Shown: positions 17,197 through 26,388, numbered from the stretch's first letter. The stretch: 64,000 nucleotides of DNA from CAYXEN01 sp964464035 (GCA_964464035.1 CAYXEN010000003.1:13299-77298); one strand, 5' to 3'. Notes: generated by a model not told the origin, from the letters alone. A program made the numbers and translations.

Positions 17197-18689
17197 TGCG
17201 AAAAGAACGACTGGCGGAACTGATCAAACGAATTGAGGGGTATGCGCGTGGATACGGTCTCGATTTCTTTCCCGTGGTCTTCGAACTCCTGGATTTCAAG
17301 GGGATGAACGAAGTCGCCGCGTACGGGGGATTTCCCGTGCGTTGTTCACATTGGCGTTTCGGGATGCAGTACGAGCACCTGGAGAAAAGCTATCGTTACG
17401 GCTTGCACAAAATCTACGAGATGGTAATCAATAACAACCCATGCTATGCATACCTGCTGAACTCGAACAATCTGGTGGATCAGAAGATCGTGGTCGCTCA
17501 CGTTTTCGCTCATTGCGACTTCTTCAAGAACAACGCCTATTTCAAGGGGACGAACCGCAAGATGGTGGACGAGATGGCCAATCACGGCATGAGGATTCGC
17601 AAGTACGCCTCGAAGTACGGGTTCGAAGATGTGGAGAACTTCCTCGATATATGTTTCTCGCTCGAGAACCTCATCGATCCCAATGCTTCGGTCGTCGAGT
17701 CGGCTCCCAAGGACTCGGACGAGGAAGTCTCGACCGAGGAGGCACTGCGCGTGCCGCGCCTCAAGAGCAAGCCTTACATGGAGAAATTCATAAACCCGCC
17801 CGAATACCTGGAGCGGCGGCGCAAGGCGATCGAGGAGTCGCTGCGCAAGCGCAAGGATTTCCCCGAGAGGCCGGAAAAAGACATTCTGCTCTTTCTCATA
17901 AAGTACGCTCCGCTGCACAACTGGCAGAGGGACATACTGTCCATGATCCGCGAGGAAAGCTATTATTTCGTTCCCCAGGCCCAGACGAAGATAATGAACG
18001 AAGGATGGGCGACGTACTGGCATGCAAAGATAATGACCGAGAAGTCCCTGGACGATTCGGAACTGATCGACTACGCCGATCACCATTCCGGGACACTCGG
18101 AGGGCAACCCGGGGTGATCAATCCGTACAAGCTTGGCTACGAGCTCTTCAGGGACATAGAATATCGTTGGAACACGGGGCGCTTCGGCAAGGAGTACGAG
18201 GAATGCGAAGACCTCCGTGAGAAGTTGAACTGGCACCGGGACGTAGGGCTGGGGAGAGAGAAGATATTCCAGGTCAGAGCCATCTACAACGATATGAATT
18301 TCATCGACGATTTTCTCACGGAGGAATTCTGCCGTGAGCACAAGTTGTTCTCGTACCGCCTGAATCCCAAGACCGGCTACTACGAGATAGACGGGCGGAG
18401 CCCGGCCAAGATCAAGGAGAAACTGCTCTTCTCGCTCACCAACTTGGGGTATCCATACATAACGGTGGTCGACGGCAATTACCAGAATCGCGGAGAGCTG
18501 TACCTGAAGCACAGATACGATGGCGTCGAACTCCGGCTCGATCATGCAAGGGCGACCATAGAGAACATCTACAAGCTCTGGAACCGTCCGGTCCATCTCC
18601 AGACCGTGATCGGGGACGCTCACACGCTCCTCTCGTTCGGCCCGCACGGTTACAGGGAGCAGGCGATGGGAGAGCAGAGCGCGGCTTGA
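17196..18689 (+). CDS. spoVR: SpoVR-family protein (YcgB-like)
   Basis: 497 residues, the normal length. SpoVR features are HWRFGMQYE, YAYLLNSNNLVDQKIVVAHVF, HCDFFKNN, NEGWATYWH and HHSGTLGGQPGVINPYKLG. The family is needed for spore cortex formation in Bacillus but is widespread in non-sporulating bacteria beside prkA and yeaH; its biochemistry is unknown. The ATG overlaps the yeaH stop in a TGATG arrangement, which fixes the start; the frame runs further upstream inside yeaH but that part is not SpoVR-like. Confidence 0.93.
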   Translation: MRKERLAELIKRIEGYARGYGLDFFPVVFELLDFKGMNEVAAYGGFPVRCSHWRFGMQYEHLEKSYRYGLHKIYEMVINNNPCYAYLLNSNNLVDQKIVVAHVFAHCDFFKNNAYFKGTNRKMVDEMANHGMRIRKYASKYGFEDVENFLDICFSLENLIDPNASVVESAPKDSDEEVSTEEALRVPRLKSKPYMEKFINPPEYLERRRKAIEESLRKRKDFPERPEKDILLFLIKYAPLHNWQRDILSMIREESYYFVPQAQTKIMNEGWATYWHAKIMTEKSLDDSELIDYADHHSGTLGGQPGVINPYKLGYELFRDIEYRWNTGRFGKEYEECEDLREKLNWHRDVGLGREKIFQVRAIYNDMNFIDDFLTEEFCREHKLFSYRLNPKTGYYEIDGRSPAKIKEKLLFSLTNLGYPYITVVDGNYQNRGELYLKHRYDGVELRLDHARATIENIYKLWNRPVHLQTVIGDAHTLLSFGPHGYREQAMGEQSAA

Positions 18690-18858
18690 GAAAATCCCCG
18701 CAGCCCGAAGGCTCGGAAGCCGGAAAGCGATGTCTCCACCCGAAGTCACTCCGCTTCAACTCGCGTTATTCGCGGGAAATACGTCTTTACAACAAGAATC
18801 GGCCTGCTAATCTTCTTCGCTGAGCGCTGTGAAGAATTGTTCACACCGGTACCGTTCG

Positions 18859-21192
18859 ATGGAGAGGTGCATGCGCGACGGCTTCCATAGAGGGACGAGT
18901 TGTTTCCTCGTTCTTGGCGCCTTCAGCCTGGTCGGCCAAACCGTGCTCTTCCGCGAACTCTATGTTCTCTTCGCGGGAAACGAGCTCGTCCTGGGAGTGA
19001 TGTTGTCCTCCTGGATGATATGGGTGAGTGCGGGGTCGGGCGCCTCCGGGCGGCGTGTGGGTCCGCGACGGTCGGGATCGTTCGGCGCACTGCTCGTACT
19101 CGGCGCGTTGTTGCTCTTGGGATCGGTCGCAGCCTTGAGGCTCGCGAGTCCACTCGTCGTCCAGGTGCAGGGTGAAATCGCCGGATTCCGAAGAATGGCC
19201 CTGGTATGCTTCGTTGCGACCATGCCGTGTGGCATCCTGGCGGGATACTTGTTCGGCCTCGGCTCGGAGATGAGCCGCGCAGGCGGCATGCCTTCGCATC
19301 TTGCCGGTTCCCGGGTCTACACGTGGGAAGCCATGGGAAGCGGCGTGACCGGGCTTCTTCTCGGTTACTTCGTGTTGAGCGCCTTGGGTTCGCTGCGCAC
19401 CGCCGTCCTTTTTCTGGTTCTCACCGCGAGCCTCGCTTTTGCGCTGGGAGCGGGTAAGCGAATGCGCAGAACGACCGTTGCGGCGCTCGCTCTGCTTCCC
19501 GTTCTCGCCTTCACCGTCTCGATGCATCTCCAGGACAAGTTGGATCGCGCGCTGGAATCCGCCAGGTTGCCCGGCTACGAGCTCGTGGGATCCACGGAGA
19601 GCCCGTACGGGCGAACGGATCTGGCCGTGCGGGAGGGACAGAAGACGCTCTTCTACAATGGCACGGTGAAAGCCGTGAAACCTGACCGCGCAACGGCGGA
19701 GGAAAAGATTCACCTGCCGATCCTGGCCCACGGCGGCCCCTCCAGGATCCTCCTCCTGGGCGGCGCCGAGGGCGACGCCTTGGACGAATTGGCCAGACAT
19801 GAGCCCGACGAGGTCGTGTACGTGGAACTGGACGGCAGAGCCATGGGCCTCGCCGTCTCGGGGGGGCTCTTGAAGATTCGTCCATGGATCCGCGTGGTCA
19901 CCGGAGACCCGCGGGCCTTCCTGGCGAGCACGAAGGATTCCTACGACTTGATCATAGTGGGAATGGGAGAACCGCTGAGTCTGCAGCTCAACAGATTCTA
20001 TACGGTCGAGTTCTTCAAGTCGGCGGCATCAAGGCTCCGCAACAGCGGTGTCCTGGCGCTGAATCTCCCGGGTTCGGAAAACTATCTCGCGCCGGCCAAG
20101 AAGAGGTTCCTGGCGTCCATATTGAGTGCGCTCGAAGAGGTTTTTCCCTCGGTGCTCGTTCTGCTCGGGGGGAGAGTGCACATGATCGCCTTCAAGAAGA
20201 GCGAGTCGGCCGTGACCGCGGAAGAGATCGTCAGCCGGCTGGAGAAGAGCGGGCTTGAGCTCTACTACCTCATGCCTCTGACTCTCCGGTTCCGCTTCTC
20301 GGAGACGAGGATGGAGGAGGCTGCGGGTCTATTCAACTTGGAAAGAGAGGTGGCGGTCAACCGCGATTTCAATTTTTCCGGGTACCTGTACGACCTCTTG
20401 CAATGGAATTCGCGCTTGAAACTCGGGCTTCCCGACTCGGCGAGCCGGCTCGTCGGCAGGAGGGGGTGGGTCTTCGCCTCGGCGCTGGCGGGGCTGGCCT
20501 TGTTGTACCTGCTTGCGATGATAGTTGCCCCGGGGAGCCGCGCCGGCCGGACCGCCCTGTCTTCGATAACCATCGTCGGGATGACGGCGATGGGAGGGGA
20601 CCTGGCGATCATCACGGCCTTCCAGGTGGTGTGCGGTTCGATGTATAGATGGCTGGCTGCATTGTCCGGGTTGTTCATGGCCGGGGCCGCCTTAGGCTGC
20701 GCGGCGGCGGTCCGGTCGGGAGAAGATTCCCGGCGAAACGCCGCAGCCTCGGGTCGGGAGGATGGTGGGTCGGGGATCCCGTATGACGGCGCAGTGGGAA
20801 GCTCCTTGGCCAAGGTACATATCGGTATGGGAGCGGTTCTGGTCTCGGTCGTTTTGTTCCTGGAGGCGTATGAGCGGGGTTGGCTTGCGGTGACATTCAT
20901 GCAAGCGGCGTTCGGGCTGCTCTCGCTCGGTCTGGGGACGGCCGCAGGCGCCGGCTACCTCGTGGCCTGCCGTCTTGCCGGCGATTCGCCGGGAATCGCG
21001 GCACGGGTATACGCCTTCGATCTCATTGGTGGATTCCTGGGCGCGTCCCTGTTCGCAGCGATCATCCTGCCCATGTCCGGGATGTACTATGCAATCCTGC
21101 TCCTGGCGATGCTGAACGGCCTGGCCGCCGCATGTCATTTTCTGCCCGCGTCCTTCTCTTTCTCGCCGAAAACGACCGCGGAGAAGGCGTAG
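18859..21192 (+). CDS. Polytopic membrane protein with spermidine-synthase-like methyltransferase-fold domain
   Basis: About 777 residues. Several N-terminal membrane segments are followed by a soluble spermidine-synthase-like domain (LLLGGAEGD near residue 300, VVYVELDGRA, then LNRFYTVEFFKSAASRLRNSG) and another block of membrane segments. This is the fused transporter/spermidine-synthase-like architecture found in many environmental bacteria. The Asp-rich catalytic stretch of true aminopropyltransferases (D-x-x-D-P) reads VGMGEP here, so ordinary polyamine synthesis is doubtful. The start is uncertain: ATG 18859, ATG 18871 (GGAGAGGT only three bases upstream) and GTG 18829 are all possible. 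It converges on, and overlaps by 58 bases, the MEMO-AMMECR1 gene. Confidence 0.8.
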   Translation: MERCMRDGFHRGTSCFLVLGAFSLVGQTVLFRELYVLFAGNELVLGVMLSSWMIWVSAGSGASGRRVGPRRSGSFGALLVLGALLLLGSVAALRLASPLVVQVQGEIAGFRRMALVCFVATMPCGILAGYLFGLGSEMSRAGGMPSHLAGSRVYTWEAMGSGVTGLLLGYFVLSALGSLRTAVLFLVLTASLAFALGAGKRMRRTTVAALALLPVLAFTVSMHLQDKLDRALESARLPGYELVGSTESPYGRTDLAVREGQKTLFYNGTVKAVKPDRATAEEKIHLPILAHGGPSRILLLGGAEGDALDELARHEPDEVVYVELDGRAMGLAVSGGLLKIRPWIRVVTGDPRAFLASTKDSYDLIIVGMGEPLSLQLNRFYTVEFFKSAASRLRNSGVLALNLPGSENYLAPAKKRFLASILSALEEVFPSVLVLLGGRVHMIAFKKSESAVTAEEIVSRLEKSGLELYYLMPLTLRFRFSETRMEEAAGLFNLEREVAVNRDFNFSGYLYDLLQWNSRLKLGLPDSASRLVGRRGWVFASALAGLALLYLLAMIVAPGSRAGRTALSSITIVGMTAMGGDLAIITAFQVVCGSMYRWLAALSGLFMAGAALGCAAAVRSGEDSRRNAAASGREDGGSGIPYDGAVGSSLAKVHIGMGAVLVSVVLFLEAYERGWLAVTFMQAAFGLLSLGLGTAAGAGYLVACRLAGDSPGIAARVYAFDLIGGFLGASLFAAIILPMSGMYYAILLLAMLNGLAAACHFLPASFSFSPKTTAEKA

Positions 21193-22694
21193 ATCTTCGT
21201 GTCCGGCTTCTTCCATGCCCCGGCGGGCAGCATCGCCTTGCGGCAGGTCTGGGCGAGAAACTGTTCCCGGTTCCAGTGATACTCGGTGGCCACCTGGGGG
21301 AGCAGGAGGCCGCGGTTGAATCCCCGCTCGATGACTAGACCGTCTCTGCCGACCACTATTTCATCGGGGTCGCTGACCTGGTGAAGGGGAGAGAGCACGG
21401 AGATCTCGATGGATATTCCGGCGAATTCTTCCCTGCGCAGGGGAGGGAAACGGGGATCGTTGAATGCAGCCGCGAGCGCCATCTCTTCTATGGTCTCCCT
21501 GAGCGGTTTTATCGCCTCGATGTAGCCGATGCATCCCCTCAGCGCTCCGCCCGTCTTCAAGGTCACGAAAGCCCCCGCTTTTCGTTCCAGGATGGGCGTG
21601 GAGAGACGTTCCGGCGCTTTTCTTTCGATGCCCAGTTTTTTCGCTATGGTGTAGCGGGCGAGATCGAGGAGGTATCTCTTCTCATTGTCTCCGAGGGTGA
21701 AGTCGTTCTTCCCGGAGGCTTCGTTCTTTTCGCGCTTCTTCGCCTCGCCGGACGAGTAGAATACTGCGGAGGCATATCCTACGACGCTGCTCCTGTCGCC
21801 GGTCACGTCGCCGGAATTCGCCGCGTGCAGGATCCTGCACCTGTCCGCTCCCGCCTCCTTGGCGGCTATCATCGCCGCGACCACCGGCCCACCGCCGCAC
21901 GCTTCGTAGTCTTTTCGCAAGCCTTCGAGCAGGGCGCGTGGATCCATCTTTTCGAGCATGTTGCAGAAGCGGGCATCGAGCTTGCGGGCTTCGTCATAGG
22001 AGTGAAAGTGGGACAGATCGGAACTCGCCACCACCACTACTCCCGGATCCTCGAGAAGCGGTGCGATTGCTCGACCCAGGGCTTCGCATATGTCCCACGT
22101 CTGATCGCCCATGACGATGGGAACGATGGTGAAATCTCCGAGAACCATCTGCAGGAAAGGGATCTGGACCTCCAGCGCGTGCTCCTGCCTGGACAGGTGT
22201 TCCTGCAGGTGACCGCTGGGTGAAGCCTTGACGAGATCACCGTCCACTATTTTTTCGGCCATGGCGCGATCCACGGGCACCGTGCCGAGAGGAGTCTCGT
22301 ACCCTGCTCCCGTGAAGACGGATGCGAAAGGGAAGTACTCTACGTGGGACGGGCTTATGACGATCACTTTCGTAATGGGCTTTCCTTCGAGGAGCTTGTA
22401 CGAATACGCGGCTACCTGGCCCGAATAGACGTATCCCGCGTGCGGCGAGACTATACCGTATATCCTGCCTTCCGGGGCCTCCTCCTCGACCCGGGACAGG
22501 TAATCCCCTATCTGGGATCTTATCGCACCGGCGGACGCGGGATAGAAAGCTCCCGCCACGGCCGGTTTTCTTACAGTCGCACTCATCCGATCGGTCACTG
22601 ATTCCACCTCCCTCGTCGAGGCTGTCGTCGTGCACGCAAGCAAAGCCAAGCCCGCCACGAAGATCCAGGCTCGATTATCATGAACTCTTCTCAT
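21135..22694 (-). CDS. Lipoprotein MEMO1-AMMECR1 fusion (AmmeMemoRadiSam system proteins B and A)
   Basis: 519 residues in three parts. An N-terminal lipoprotein signal (AWIFVAGLALLAC, Cys21 as lipidation site) is followed by a MEMO domain (about 40-310) keeping the metal-site residues of the extradiol-dioxygenase-like fold: SPHAGYVYSG, ISPSHVEY, SSDLSHFHS and ACGGGPV. The C-terminal AMMECR1 domain (about 340-510) has the invariant LRGCIG. The function of the family is unsettled. ATG 22694 is chosen because it gives a normal lipoprotein signal; it overlaps the radical SAM gene by 17 bases. MEMO and AMMECR1 are often separate cytosolic proteins, so the fusion plus lipobox implies action outside the inner membrane. 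Confidence 0.9.
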   Translation of the reverse strand: MRRVHDNRAWIFVAGLALLACTTTASTREVESVTDRMSATVRKPAVAGAFYPASAGAIRSQIGDYLSRVEEEAPEGRIYGIVSPHAGYVYSGQVAAYSYKLLEGKPITKVIVISPSHVEYFPFASVFTGAGYETPLGTVPVDRAMAEKIVDGDLVKASPSGHLQEHLSRQEHALEVQIPFLQMVLGDFTIVPIVMGDQTWDICEALGRAIAPLLEDPGVVVVASSDLSHFHSYDEARKLDARFCNMLEKMDPRALLEGLRKDYEACGGGPVVAAMIAAKEAGADRCRILHAANSGDVTGDRSSVVGYASAVFYSSGEAKKREKNEASGKNDFTLGDNEKRYLLDLARYTIAKKLGIERKAPERLSTPILERKAGAFVTLKTGGALRGCIGYIEAIKPLRETIEEMALAAAFNDPRFPPLRREEFAGISIEISVLSPLHQVSDPDEIVVGRDGLVIERGFNRGLLLPQVATEYHWNREQFLAQTCRKAMLPAGAWKKPDTKIYAFSAVVFGEKEKDAGRK

Positions 22695-23799
22695 CGCTTT
22701 CCCAAACGCCCGGTATCGTTTCATTGCATTTGGAACATCTACCGTTCTCGAGCGCCTTGACCTCGACTCTATACATCTTTCTGTGTATGAGCAAGGCCCC
22801 GCATGCGGGACAGTACGTGTTCTCTCCTTCATGCCCTGGGACGTTGCCGATGTAAACGAACTTGCCGCCCGCATCCATGTAGATGTCTCTTGCCCGCTCG
22901 AGCGTGGCGACGGCGGTCGGGGGCAGGTTCTTCAGCCTGTACTGAGGATAGAAGCGCGAAAAGTGGACCGGGACGTCCGGTCCCAGGTTTTCGATGCACC
23001 ACCGGGCCAGATCCTTGAACTCGTCGTCGCCGTCGTTCAGGGTGGGGACGACGAGATAGACGATCTCGTACCAGATGGATGATGCGGCCAGAAGTTCGAG
23101 CGTCTCCAGCACCGGCTTGAGCTCGCCCTCGCAGGTTTCCTTGTAGTACTTTTCCCTGAATGATTTCAAGTCTATCTTTACGGCGTCGAGGACCTTCAAG
23201 AGATCCTGCATCGGCTTCTTCTGTATGTAGCCGTTGCTGATCATGACGTTCCTTATGCCGTGCTTGCGCGCCTCGACCGCGATGTCGTGCATGTACTCGG
23301 CGAATACCACCGGCTCGGCGTAGGTATAGGCGATGGTGGGCACCTTGTATCGGACGCATGAAGCGACGAATTCGACGGGATCCAGTTCGTAGTACCTGGA
23401 CTGCTCAGGCCGGCTCTGGGAGATCTCCCAGTTTTGGCAGAACTTGCAGTTGACGTTGCAACCGACCGTGGCGGTCGAAAACGCGGTGGTACCAGGATGA
23501 AAATGAAAGAGAGGCTTCTTTTCTATGGGGTCCACGTGGATCGTGCAGGGACGGCCGTAAACCAGGCTGTGGTACTTGCCGCCGTGATTCTCTCTCACGC
23601 CGCAGTATCCCCGCTCGAGGTCGCCGACTTCACACTCGCGCGGACATAGCTTGCACTTCACCTTCTTGCCTTCGAGCTTCTCGTAGTAGCGTGCTTCGAA
23701 TGATTCATCGGATGCCCGGCTCGGAAGCACGCCGGCCGCCACGGCCAGGCACGAGGTGGAACAAAGCTTGAGAAAACTTCTTCGATCCAAGGGTGACAT
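22678..23799 (-). CDS. amrS: AmmeMemoRadiSam system radical SAM enzyme with Tat signal
   Basis: 373 residues. The radical SAM cluster motif is Cys114-x3-Cys118-x2-Cys121 (GCNVNCKFCQNWEIS). Four cysteines precede it (49, 52, 56, 66) and four follow in a zinc- or rubredoxin-like tail (330, 333, 355, 358). The N-terminus is a twin-arginine signal, DRRSFLKLC followed by a hydrophobic stretch to about Ala29. Family members accompany MEMO and AMMECR1 proteins; the reaction is not established. Tat export fits a protein whose iron-sulfur cluster is loaded before transport, yet a radical SAM enzyme outside the cytoplasm would lack obvious SAM and reductant. It lies between the DUF362 and MEMO genes. 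Confidence 0.93.
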   Translation of the reverse strand: MSPLDRRSFLKLCSTSCLAVAAGVLPSRASDESFEARYYEKLEGKKVKCKLCPRECEVGDLERGYCGVRENHGGKYHSLVYGRPCTIHVDPIEKKPLFHFHPGTTAFSTATVGCNVNCKFCQNWEISQSRPEQSRYYELDPVEFVASCVRYKVPTIAYTYAEPVVFAEYMHDIAVEARKHGIRNVMISNGYIQKKPMQDLLKVLDAVKIDLKSFREKYYKETCEGELKPVLETLELLAASSIWYEIVYLVVPTLNDGDDEFKDLARWCIENLGPDVPVHFSRFYPQYRLKNLPPTAVATLERARDIYMDAGGKFVYIGNVPGHEGENTYCPACGALLIHRKMYRVEVKALENGRCSKCNETIPGVWESDEKSS

Positions 23800-23837
23800 G
23801 TGCTGAGATCATCTCCTGAGACGGTCCTCGACCGGCG

Positions 23838-24809
23838 TCAGACTTCTTCGCGCACGAGCTCTATCTTGTCGTCGGATGCGTTCCCCATGCCGTATCTCTC
23901 GGCCGCGTAGAAGATATAGCGGGGATACCTTTTTTCCTCCTCGAGAGACGGCATTCCGGCTTGCTCACGCATCTTTTCTATCATCCTGAAGCCCACGTAG
24001 TCCAGAGCCACCGGGTCATCGGCCACGAGGATGGAGCCGTCCGCCCGATTCCAGCGCGGGGCGAGGGCGGGACCGCCGTGGTACTGGACCCTGATTCCGT
24101 CGCAGACTACGAGTCTTTCCTTCTTCCTTATTATATCCATTGCGTTGAGATCGGCAATATACGGCGTGCCGCCGTCGGGATGGTACTTGTTCGGATTGTG
24201 AATCGCACCGAAGTAATTCTTGAGAGCTATGGAAACCCCCGTTATCCCGTGATCCTTCAAAACGGGGACGTTTATGATCGCCGAGCACATCTTGGTCAGA
24301 ATGGAGCTGACCAGACTTCCCACGGAACCGTTCTCGTAGAGGTCTTCGCTGAATCCGACCTGATCCGTGCCGAAACAGCGGTAGAGATCGCTGCGTGAAC
24401 CCGGGCGGAAGCCGGCCTTGCCGAGGTCTTGGTCACTGCGGTCCCACACGATTATCTCTTTCTTCTTTATCCCTATTTCATGGAGCGACGAGGCGATCGC
24501 ATCGACGAGAGGGGGGTGCGACGAAAGGCCTCTTCCCGCCAGGCAGTTGACCTTGATGCCGATGGTATCGTGCGGAGAAAAGAGGCTCGACCAGGCTTCT
24601 CTCGCGTCCTCCCGGTCGGTGAGGAGACAGACCGCACGGTCGACCATCTTCTTGAGCGAGATCGAATCGGCCCGGCCGCCCTTCGCCATGGCCCGGTTCC
24701 TTATGCGGACCACTTTGCTGGGCCCGGCGGAGGCTTCCGCGACGAATGGAAGCCACTCGAGGGCGAACGCGGAAGCGGCGGCAAGACGTATGAAGGTGCG
24801 CCGATTCAT
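23838..24809 (-). CDS. DUF362 family protein with Tat signal
   Basis: 323 residues. A twin-arginine signal (MNRRTFIRLAAASAFALEWLP, cleavage near AEASA) precedes a single DUF362 domain with IKVNCLAGRGLSSHPP, NVPVLKDHGITGVSIALKN and NYFGAIHNPNKYHPDG. No ferredoxin-like cysteine motifs are visible, unlike many DUF362 proteins fused to 4Fe-4S domains. The function of the family is unknown. It is first in the operon, 38 bases ahead of the radical SAM gene, with a promoter candidate upstream. Its export signal matches those of its two partners. Confidence 0.88.
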   Translation of the reverse strand: MNRRTFIRLAAASAFALEWLPFVAEASAGPSKVVRIRNRAMAKGGRADSISLKKMVDRAVCLLTDREDAREAWSSLFSPHDTIGIKVNCLAGRGLSSHPPLVDAIASSLHEIGIKKKEIIVWDRSDQDLGKAGFRPGSRSDLYRCFGTDQVGFSEDLYENGSVGSLVSSILTKMCSAIINVPVLKDHGITGVSIALKNYFGAIHNPNKYHPDGGTPYIADLNAMDIIRKKERLVVCDGIRVQYHGGPALAPRWNRADGSILVADDPVALDYVGFRMIEKMREQAGMPSLEEEKRYPRYIFYAAERYGMGNASDDKIELVREEV

Positions 24810-24863
24810 GGAACTCTTTCCGGAAGGATGTACTCTCGATCCCAGATGGAAGAGCTTTCTTGG

Positions 24864-24892
24864 AAGATAACAGAACCTCGTGGAAGCCTCAA
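24864..24892 (-). promoter_or_regulatory. Candidate promoter for DUF362-radical SAM-MEMO/AMMECR1 operon
   Basis: On the minus strand TTGAGG (24892-24887) and TATCTT (24869-24864) are 17 bases apart. The predicted start is about 48 bases from the DUF362 ATG. It lies in the 147-base gap after the DUF4340 gene, suggesting an independent transcription unit. Confidence 0.45.
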
Positions 24893-24956
24893 GGAATATG
24901 CCTCCCTGGGGCGGGCTGCGACGCCGCTATCGCCTTCGGGGGACCGGCGGGGCGGT

Positions 24957-26309
24957 TCATTCACTCCTTATGCTCTTGAAGCTCTTCCAGATCTGATCGA
25001 TCATCTGTACGTCTGCAAGGGCGAGGAGACGGGAAGACGTGCTCGTCACGTAGCGTTCTTTGCCGCTCCGATCGAGTTCGCCTGCGACGAATTCATCGAT
25101 CAACTTGCCTTCGTGGTCGTAGAGTGAGATCCTGCAGGAGGGTTTTTCCATCCCGTAACCCTTGGCCGACGCGAAATGTTCATCGACGACCTCGCCGAAC
25201 TTCAGATTCTCGAGTTTCGTCAGGAAAGTGCTCACCTTGTATTGCCTGATAGTGCCCATTGCAGGGTTGGGGAAAGCCCAGTCCTTGCCCGCCTTTTCGA
25301 TCTCCGACGTCGTATCGGGCAGCGCTATCACTATTTTTGCGAGGTCGTTGCGGTTGAATGCGAGCAGTTTCTTGAGCCTGAGATCGTCGACGGTCTTGTC
25401 GAACACCTCCATGATGTTGTCGTCGGGACTGACGATGCGATCGTTGCTCTCGCGCTTGACGTAGCATTTGCCCTGTTTCCCGCCGGCGCACAGCAGGGCT
25501 TTCCTGGCCATGTCGTCTCCCGTCCAGATCGTGAGTTTGTGTTCCCGCCCATGGGAGTATTTCTCGAAGTCCTTGGGATCGTCGGAGACGAAGTCGGTGA
25601 CCCGGAGGGCTTTCATCTTGCGAAGGATGCTCTGGATGCCGTAAGAGTCCCCCTTGATCGTGTCCTTCCCGACTATCGTGAACCAGTCGGCGCCGGGGCG
25701 TTTCATCCACGTCATGGTCTTGCCGTCCCGGCTGATCGCAAGTTTTCTAACGTCGTTGATATCGAAGTCGATGACCCTCTTGTCCCGGAAATCCGAGACT
25801 CCCTTGACGGCGTAACGTCTTATCGTGGCCGGTAGAAGGAGGATCTCGCGCGAAGTGTCCAGCCGGGCGTAGAAATGGGACTTCGTGAGGTTGTGATTTC
25901 CGACGGCGAGGGTCAGGGTCGTATCCTTGCCGGAAGTTTGAAGTTTGACTACGGCGGCGGGTTTGTCCAGGCCGACGTCAGCCGGAGAAACCTCTCCCGG
26001 CTCGAGCCTCCTCTCGATCTCGGCGTCCGCGATCGAATTTATGAGGACGTTGATGTTCACCTTGTCCGCCCTGTCCTCCAGGGGGGCCAGCATTCTCCAC
26101 TCCTCGCCCTCCTTGGCGAAGCGCAGGCGCTCACCACCGGCGTGCTCGATCGAAAGGAACTTCACACTCTTCTTGTCGATGGTGGTTAGTTTCTTCGATA
26201 GTTCTTCAGCGCGTTCCTTCTTCTCGTATCTCGGTTGTTCCACGGCGAAGAAGTAGACGGCCGCCAGGACCGCTATCACGAACAAGATCAATGTGCCACG
26301 AAACCGCAT
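24957..26309 (-). CDS. DUF4340 domain-containing membrane-anchored protein
   Basis: 450 residues. One N-terminal membrane segment (GTLILFVIAVLAAVYFFAV) is followed by a large extracytoplasmic region. Repeated patterns such as EEWRMLAPL, ADVGLDKPAAVVKL, LAVGN and RYAVKGVSDFRDKRVIDF are characteristic of DUF4340. The family typically follows GldF/GldG-type ABC genes and is assumed to act with them at the membrane. ATG 26309 is preferred to TTG 26315 because GGAGG at 26317-26321 is then correctly spaced. It is the last gene of the four-gene cluster. Confidence 0.88.
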   Translation of the reverse strand: MRFRGTLILFVIAVLAAVYFFAVEQPRYEKKERAEELSKKLTTIDKKSVKFLSIEHAGGERLRFAKEGEEWRMLAPLEDRADKVNINVLINSIADAEIERRLEPGEVSPADVGLDKPAAVVKLQTSGKDTTLTLAVGNHNLTKSHFYARLDTSREILLLPATIRRYAVKGVSDFRDKRVIDFDINDVRKLAISRDGKTMTWMKRPGADWFTIVGKDTIKGDSYGIQSILRKMKALRVTDFVSDDPKDFEKYSHGREHKLTIWTGDDMARKALLCAGGKQGKCYVKRESNDRIVSPDDNIMEVFDKTVDDLRLKKLLAFNRNDLAKIVIALPDTTSEIEKAGKDWAFPNPAMGTIRQYKVSTFLTKLENLKFGEVVDEHFASAKGYGMEKPSCRISLYDHEGKLIDEFVAGELDRSGKERYVTSTSSRLLALADVQMIDQIWKSFKSIRSE

Positions 26310-26388
26310 TTTCAATCCTCCAGCCGATGAATCGGCGCCGAGCCCTCACCCCGTCGGTCCCTCCACTGCAAAGCGGAAGCCCGATGCA

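Noticed and set aside
14026..18689. Evidence for sporulation from spoVR and prkA
   Set aside because: Both families are common in non-sporulating Gram-negative bacteria, and the window shows a lipid A-making envelope.
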